Source of the DNA: Cryptomeria japonica
Taxonomy: Eukaryota; Streptophyta; Pinopsida; Cupressales; Cupressaceae
NCBI RefSeq assembly: GCF_030272615.1
Contig: NC_081407.1
Coordinates: forward strand, 263,980,574 to 264,044,573
DNA length: 64,000 nucleotides
Reading direction: 5' to 3'
Part shown: positions 58,605-64,000 of the stretch, in pieces
How the letters are laid out: each line of letters opens with the position of its first letter
Numbering within the stretch: the first letter of the stretch is position 1
Translations under genes and position numbers: made by a program
The notes under the pieces: generated by a model
Told to the model about the DNA's origin: nothing
What the model saw: only the letters and a program-made list of their open reading frames with translations
Database searches by the model: none

Positions 58605-59221
58605 TAGAGGATTTATTTGGTCTAATTTGTTTAAATTTGTTATCTAAGTTTTCTAATGTTTTTTTAAATTAAAATTTATTAATTTTTCTAATGTTTTAAT
58701 TTATTATATTTAGATTTATAACATTTTTCTAATTTTCTTTTTTTGCTAATGTTTTTCTAACTTCTAATTTACTACCTTAGTTTTTTAAGTTTTTCATAAC
58801 ATTTTTAAAAAAGTTGAAAAAAAAAATACATATATAGTTATGTAATTTTAAAAACAAATTGATAAATTTCAATCAAAACATTAAATTATCAAACATTTTT
58901 CTAAAATGCTGAAAAACAATAAATATAAAATTATTTGATTAAAAAATAAATTAACAAACAAATTATTTATTAATTTTTGAATAAATTTAATAAAAAAAGA
59001 TAATATTAAACAAAAAAAAGGGTTATTTTGTGTGCCTGAAATAATGTAGGTCGAAAGTTGAAATGTGAGACATGCTGGCTATTGCAGACAAGGCACAGTG
59101 ACGTGGTTCTAACGTCCAGTTCGTTCTAACCCCCACTGGATAGAAAAATACAAGTTTGAAAATGATAGTTTAACTGTCATTTTCGGATTTTATAGAAGTT
59201 TGAAAAAAAAATTTAAATAGA
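58605..59221. other. AT-rich stretch in H, no gene
   Basis: Dominated by TTTTTCTAATG- and AAATTA-type words. A CpG-containing block near 59095-59145 (GTTCGTTCTAACCCCCAC) resembles the G/C-rich repeats next to it. Confidence 0.5.
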
Positions 59222-59338
59222 GTTCGAGCGAAGGGGGGGTTAGATCGAACCCGTGTCCGATGGAGGGTTTTCTCGAACCCAGAGCGGGGGCTCGCTCGAA
59301 CCCCCCCCAGTTCGTTTGAACCGCCCCCAACATAATTC
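59222..59338. repeat. G/C-rich repeat block near right end of H
   Basis: Contains GTTCGAGCGAAGGGGGG (59222-59238) and several GTTCGA/TCGAAC words in both orientations with C7-8 runs. It is the counterpart of 31213-31277 at the left side. Confidence 0.6.
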
Positions 59339-59367
59339 TCCACTTTTGCCAATTTCCTTTGTTGGTG

Positions 59368-59397
59368 AAAGTGGAAACCATTCATGTGGGATAGCCC
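59368..59397 (-). repeat. Right terminal inverted repeat of H
   Basis: The reverse complement starts GGGCTATCCCACATGAATGG and matches the left end at 23 of 30 positions. It is followed by AGTT. Confidence 0.5.
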
Positions 59398-59401
59398 AGT
59401 T

Positions 59402-61370
59402 TTAATAGATAATTAATATTATTTTTATATATAGATTATTTATGAATTCTTAATTGATATGCATATTGAAAAATAATCATAAGATTCAAACCATTGAGAA
59501 TATTCTAAATAATAAAAGATACATCACATTTTAGATTTCATCAATTAAAAGGTTACTACAATTTTGCATTTTATATTTTTCTACCAAGTTAGGTTGGTGG
59601 AATGTTATTTTAGTATTCTTAAATCATTATTTAAAATCCATAAAATAACATTTATTTAAATAAAAAATTTAAAACAAAACTGACCACATCTACTCATCAT
59701 GCATCATTTACTTATATCAAAATTTTAAAGAAACCTATCTTTTTTTTAATAATTAGGTTTGTTAGAATGATATATACCTTTTTTCATTAAAACAAAAAAA
59801 AAAATTAGGTAGTGCTTCATTGAAATATCTAATTTTCATCAAACTAATTTTAAAATTTTTGAACAAAGGTTGCAGTTCATAAAAGGCACTCAATTTCTTA
59901 ACAATTTTATTATTATTATCTTAATTTTTTTATTATGTATATAGCTCACTTTAGCTTTGGCATAAATTTATATTGAAGACTATTTTTTGACTTTTAATTG
60001 GCACTTAGGGGTTTTGGTACTTAGATATTATTCACTTATAGTTAGTTCAAACACATTCTTCTTAGATTGAACCTCTTATGTGTCTTTTAATTAAAAATAT
60101 TGTTTCAATAAAACATAAAATATCATGTTTGACACAAAATTGTGACACACTGTTGTGCCTCAATACTTACATCTTTTTCTAAATTTAGATTTAGTCTAAC
60201 TAGAAAATGACCATCAATACATAAGATTTTCTAATTAACCTCCTTCTACATTACATTGAACAAATTGTATAATGTTGTCCTCTTGTACCTTGAGTGAGAA
60301 GGGCTATAAAAGTTGCAATGATAGGAAGATTACAAAAAAAAACTATTTTTTCTTGACATTCTTCTCTAGTATCTTTCTTCTTCTATAATTTTACTCTATT
60401 TATTTATTTGCTAGCCTCTTTCTCATTGCAAAATTTTAATCTAGTTATTTTTTCTATAGTATCTTTATCCTTCAATATTTTCCCCTAAATTAGTTGTAAA
60501 TGTTGTTGAGTTATGATTGATTCCATAATACCAAAGATTATACATAATCAAGGAAACATTAAGTTTAAGGTTAGCCAAACCCTAAGTAACATACTTTAGA
60601 CAGGAAGTGTTCCTTGTTCCTATAATTTCAATGTATGATATGATCATTTTAAATGAAACTGTTTTCTAGCTACATAAGTGCTTGTAGAGTGTTATCAAAG
60701 TGAAGATATTTTTATTATGTTGGATCTATCTCATTCTTGAAGATTAATTATACATAATTTTTGTCTTTATCATATGCAAAACCATTTTGTTCATATAAAT
60801 CTCATGCTAATGTATTTTACATATTTACTTTTCAATGTTATTTTAGAAACCCACTTAAACAATCTTACATTTTTATCTGATAAATTGATTTCAACCCATG
60901 CACAATTGTAATTATGCTACATAAAATAACAAAAAAGAAAAAAAGAAAAAAAAGGGTTGAAGTCCTTTTATAGTGTTGTTGGTGACCAACAACCAAAATT
61001 AACATATCCAGACAATTATTGAACTAGGCCTAGATAAACACATACCCTTAATCTATTTATCAAAATGTAATACATTCTTTGGAAGACAATTATTCCTTTT
61101 GCAACTAATAGTCCAATATAATCCATTATCCTCATCACAATAGAATGAAAATTGGGGAGGAGAGGGAAACCAAGCAAGAGATACAAATCATTAAGGAGAA
61201 ATAATGCAAGATACATGAGGCTCACACATAATACCCCAAGAAACCAAAGAAGGACTAGTAACAATCAGTCATACAAGAGGATACGAAATTAACTCCTCAA
61301 TAATAATATGAGAAATAAAACCTTTGAATCAATGTCATCCTCAAACCCAAAATTGTGAGTAGTTCTGATA
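59402..61370. other. AT-rich sequence between H and A2, no gene
   Basis: Only short spurious frames. A minus-strand frame at 61016-61264 is hydrophobic and unlike any retroelement protein I know. Confidence 0.5.
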
Positions 61371-61384
61371 GTTCTGATACTAAT
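61371..61384 (-). other. Decayed tRNA-Met primer site next to the A2 LTR
   Basis: The minus strand reads ATTAGTATCAGAAC, two G-to-A changes from ATTGGTATCAGAGC, starting right after the LTR end. A primer site here means this LTR also has (or had) element interior on its left side. Confidence 0.65.
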
Positions 61385-62861
61385 TGTTAAGTACAGATGC
61401 CAAGCTAACAAGATGAGAGGGGGGGGGGTGAATCATACAAACTTAATCTTCAATATATTCAACAGATTCAACCTCGGTAGCTTAAACAGATATATGTAAT
61501 CAAAACTGTAAAACATGCAACCTTAAGAACACATAATCATAACAACACTCATAACACCAAATTTAACATGGAGACCCAAATAGGGAAAAACCACTGTGGG
61601 CTTTCAAACCCACTAAGAAATATACTCTTCTAGAGTATGCTCGGTTAAAAGCAAATCCTGTTAAAGATTACAAACACATTGCTAGATGTGACCCGGTTAA
61701 GGGATTTCCCTCAGATCTATTAGGATCTTCACCTTGTTAGAAGTGACCTTGTTAAAGGGTTTCAAACACTCAATCAGAATGTCACCTTGCTAGAGGGTTT
61801 TACAAATAAGACTGATAAGTCCACTCGATTAAGAGATTTTCTATCACTTTACAAAATAACAGTAATAAAATATATCTGCAACTTTGCATCTAAAATGCTA
61901 AAGCAGATTCTTATTTGCTCAATACAATCTAGTCATACGACTTATCTTGTCCCTCTACTGGGCTCTATACTCTGTTAATCAAACAGGTCTTCAAGCTTTT
62001 GTGCTCGGTAATCACTATGTAGCATCCCTATGCTTACACTTGCCCACATACATTGTTTATCAACAGTTCCTTATCTCCTTGATCACATTTCCCATGATCA
62101 ATCATAGCCATCAGATCTTCAATCTTGACCAGGTTCAATGAATCCTTCGATCTGAAAATGTTTTACCTCGCCTTGGAACTTGCATACATTTCTTGGAACT
62201 TGTGCTAAGGTATCGCGGTTCAATCTGAGTTGTAGATCTTTCTGTCGATCTTCCGTTGCCATAAATCCTTAACAAACTATATGCACGACATACCAATCAT
62301 TTAATCAATTCCAACTCATCAGCTTCCTTCATTAAATAATGCTTTTAATCATTTAATGCATTCTATTACAGCTCGGTTGCAACTCGGTAAATACTAAACT
62401 TCACTCGGTAGACATTCCACCTTCATTAACTGATAGCGATAACCTTAGGGTTTACCGACTAGGTTCCTTAGGGTTTACTGAATAGGTTCTTTGCTCGGTA
62501 ACATAGTATAGTATTAGCCTTACAATCAATAACATATGTAGGATATCAAAACAATCTAAACATCATGATCTCATCATTGTCTAACTCAGTAATAGTTGCC
62601 CATTGAATAACTTATTTCTCCCCTTATTCATCACAATCTTTCTGTGTCTTTTATCGACATCTTTATACTCATCAAATCATACTTCTTAAGATATGGCAAC
62701 ATCATACTGAATTAGAAAATCAATTTCTTGACATCAATGACAAAATAATAATATTAAGATAGTAAACATCCTTAATCAGTTATATCCATAATCATCAACA
62801 ACATTCTCAATATCCTTATTGAAATGCCAACAATCTCTCCTTGTCTGTTATAATGCCAACG
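61385..62861 (-). repeat. LTR of A2 (1,477 bp)
   Basis: Reverse complement matches 3491-4965. The start is CGTTGGCATT (TG mutated to CG) and the end TTAACA. Confidence 0.85.
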
Positions 62862-62993
62862 ATCTCCCCCTTTGGCATTGATGGCAAAACCAATTAATTT
62901 GACCTAATTGATTCAGATTTCTATGAGATTCTGAAATGCTCTCCCCCTATCATCAGACTTCTCCCCCATACATTAGTCTTCTCCCCCTTTGAC
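62862..62993 (-). other. A2 repeated polypurine tracts
   Basis: Tracts of the AAAGGGGGAGA type (minus) at about 62862-62873, 62940-62950, 62961-62969 and 62982-62992, mirroring A1. Confidence 0.75.
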
Positions 62994-63222
62994 AACAATG
63001 CCAAAAATTAAAAGAACTAAAACATGATTTCTTCCGCTGAGAAGTGAATTCCTTGCTGTTATGTGTCAACTCAGTCTCGGTCAGAGCACTATGTCTACAA
63101 TTTTTGTTCCCTGTATTTGTTTTCTACACACCTTTAGAAAATCTCCTAAAGTGTGTAAATAAGCATCAATCCACACATAATATTCTGTAGATTCATCGAA
63201 TTGATGCTTTCACTGAACTCGA

Positions 63223-64000
63223 TCAATGAGTAGAAGATAGGGGTAGGACCCCTAACTTACTTCTGAGATACTCAAAAGTGTCCTTTGGCAGTGGCTTGGT
63301 GAAGATATCTGCTATTTTTTCCTTTGTGCTAACATACTCCAACACCACTTTCTTCTCTTGAACTTCTTCTATAAGATAATGATATTTGATAGAGATGTGC
63401 TTTGTCTTAGAGTGCATAACAAGATTCTTTGGAATGTTAATGGCACTAGTATTGTCACAGAATATAGTTACTGGCTCAGTAACTTTCTCATTTATACCTT
63501 CCAATAGTTGTTTGATCCATGCTATATTGGTACAATTCAATGCTGTAGCAACATATTCAGCTTCTGCTGTTGACTGTGAAACACATCCTTGTTTCTTGCT
63601 AAGCCAACTCACTAGTCTTTCTCCTAAAAAGAAAGCTCCACCACTTGTGCTTTTCCTGTCATCTATGTTGCCTGCCCAATCAGAATCAGTATAAACTTTT
63701 AAATCAAAATCATTTCTCTTGTTATATACTAAGCCATAATCTTCAGTGCCTTTCAAGTATCTGAAAATTTTGTTGATTGTTGTAATGTGTGTTTCCTTGG
63801 GATCTGCAGAAAATCTTGCAACTATACCTACTGCATATGCTATGTCTGGTCTGCTATGAACAACATATTGTAGCTTTCCAATCATGGATCAATAAAGTGT
63901 CTCATCAACATATGCAGATTCATCATTCTTTGATAATTTACAGTTGGTAGTCATAGGAGTACTTACTAGTTTTGAGTCCTCCATTCCAAATTTCTTCAAG
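63223..64000 (-). pseudogene. A2 pol: RT end and intact RNase H segment
   Basis: From 64000 down, the frame encodes the last RT residues (KKFGMEDSKLVSTPMTTNCK), then a TGA at 63889-63891, then 220 open residues of RNase H. These include MIGKLQYVVHSRPDI, VYTDSDWAGNIDDRKSTSGG, STAEAEYVATALNCTNIAWI, FCDNTSAINIP and IADIFTKPLPKDTFEYL. Unlike A1, the RNase H acidic positions (TDSDWAG, AEAEY, FCDNT) look intact. The TGA falls at the same codon as the one in A1 (2461-2463). Confidence 0.9.

Larger units (their letters stand above)
30404..59397 (+). mobile_element. Candidate DNA transposon H (about 8 kb without nested elements)
   Basis: The outer ends form imperfect inverted repeats: 30404-30433 against the reverse complement of 59368-59397 match at 23 of 30 positions by eye, including AATGGTT and CCACTTT. 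Both ends are flanked by AGTT (30400-30403 and 59398-59401), a possible 4-bp target duplication. Inside are G-rich blocks near both ends, palindromic arrays at 32870-33680 and 56357-58604, and one transposase-like frame at 33741-34164 that resumes at 55168-56114 after the 21-kb element E. Superfamily not recognised. Short degenerate ends could be chance, so this is a hypothesis. Confidence 0.5.
61385..64000 (-). mobile_element. Sirevirus-like copia element A2 (partial)
   Basis: Minus-strand copy of family A: end of RT, RNase H (63223-63888), polypurine tracts, LTR (61385-62861). Sequence and order match A1. The 5' part is beyond the window. Confidence 0.9.

Noticed and set aside
59170-59385. 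Two overlapping minus-strand frames near the right end of H
   Set aside because: They cover the G/C-rich repeat block and terminal repeat; no protein features.
61016-61264. 82-codon hydrophobic minus-strand frame
   Set aside because: Leu-rich translation of AT-rich DNA next to an LTR; no motif and no support from a second copy.

Overview
This window looks like nuclear DNA from a seed plant, most likely a gymnosperm/conifer (inference). It is AT-rich and packed with old, nested LTR retrotransposons of plant type. Copia elements have initiator-tRNA-Met primer sites (TGGTATCAGAGC), and gypsy elements have Tat-like pol genes with a second RNase H. I see no host housekeeping gene, rRNA, tRNA or CRISPR array. 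Almost every reading frame is broken. Many stops are TAG where the family has CAG, as expected from deamination of methylated cytosine.

Layout, left to right. 1-4965: 3' part of a Sirevirus-like Ty1/copia element (A1, +) with broken pol, a cluster of polypurine tracts and its 3' LTR. 4966-18600 (all -): a chain of gypsy-type pieces in the repeated order ORF2 - LTR-like block - primer site - gag. It holds two long non-pol reading frames of about 1,000-1,200 codons (ORF2-C, ORF2-D), a gypsy gag, and spacers full of degenerate repeats. 18600-22718 (-): 5' part of gypsy element F (leader ORF, leader, primer site, LTR). 23575-30286 (-): an end-to-end non-autonomous copia-type element, B1, with two LTRs and a perfect 5-bp target duplication (TGTGA). 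It carries gag and a very long ORF2 but no protease, integrase or reverse transcriptase.

30404-59397: a candidate DNA transposon, H, with ~30-bp imperfect terminal inverted repeats, a possible AGTT target duplication, two palindrome-rich repeat arrays and one transposase-like frame. H was split by a 21-kb Tat-like gypsy element, E (34165-55162; LTRs 1.77 and 1.69 kb; target duplication GTTAT). E was in turn invaded by B-family copia sequence, B2 (39856-46154). The transposase-like frame resumes in phase across the E insertion. 59402-61370 is AT-rich sequence with no recognised gene. 61385-64000 (-): a second copy of family A (A2), showing the end of pol and an LTR.

The main novelty candidates are: (i) long non-pol ORF2 proteins carried by gag-only LTR elements in both copia-like and gypsy-like settings; (ii) the DNA transposon H with its palindromic arrays; (iii) a conserved small leader ORF shared by gypsy elements E and F. 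All coordinates and alignments were made by eye.
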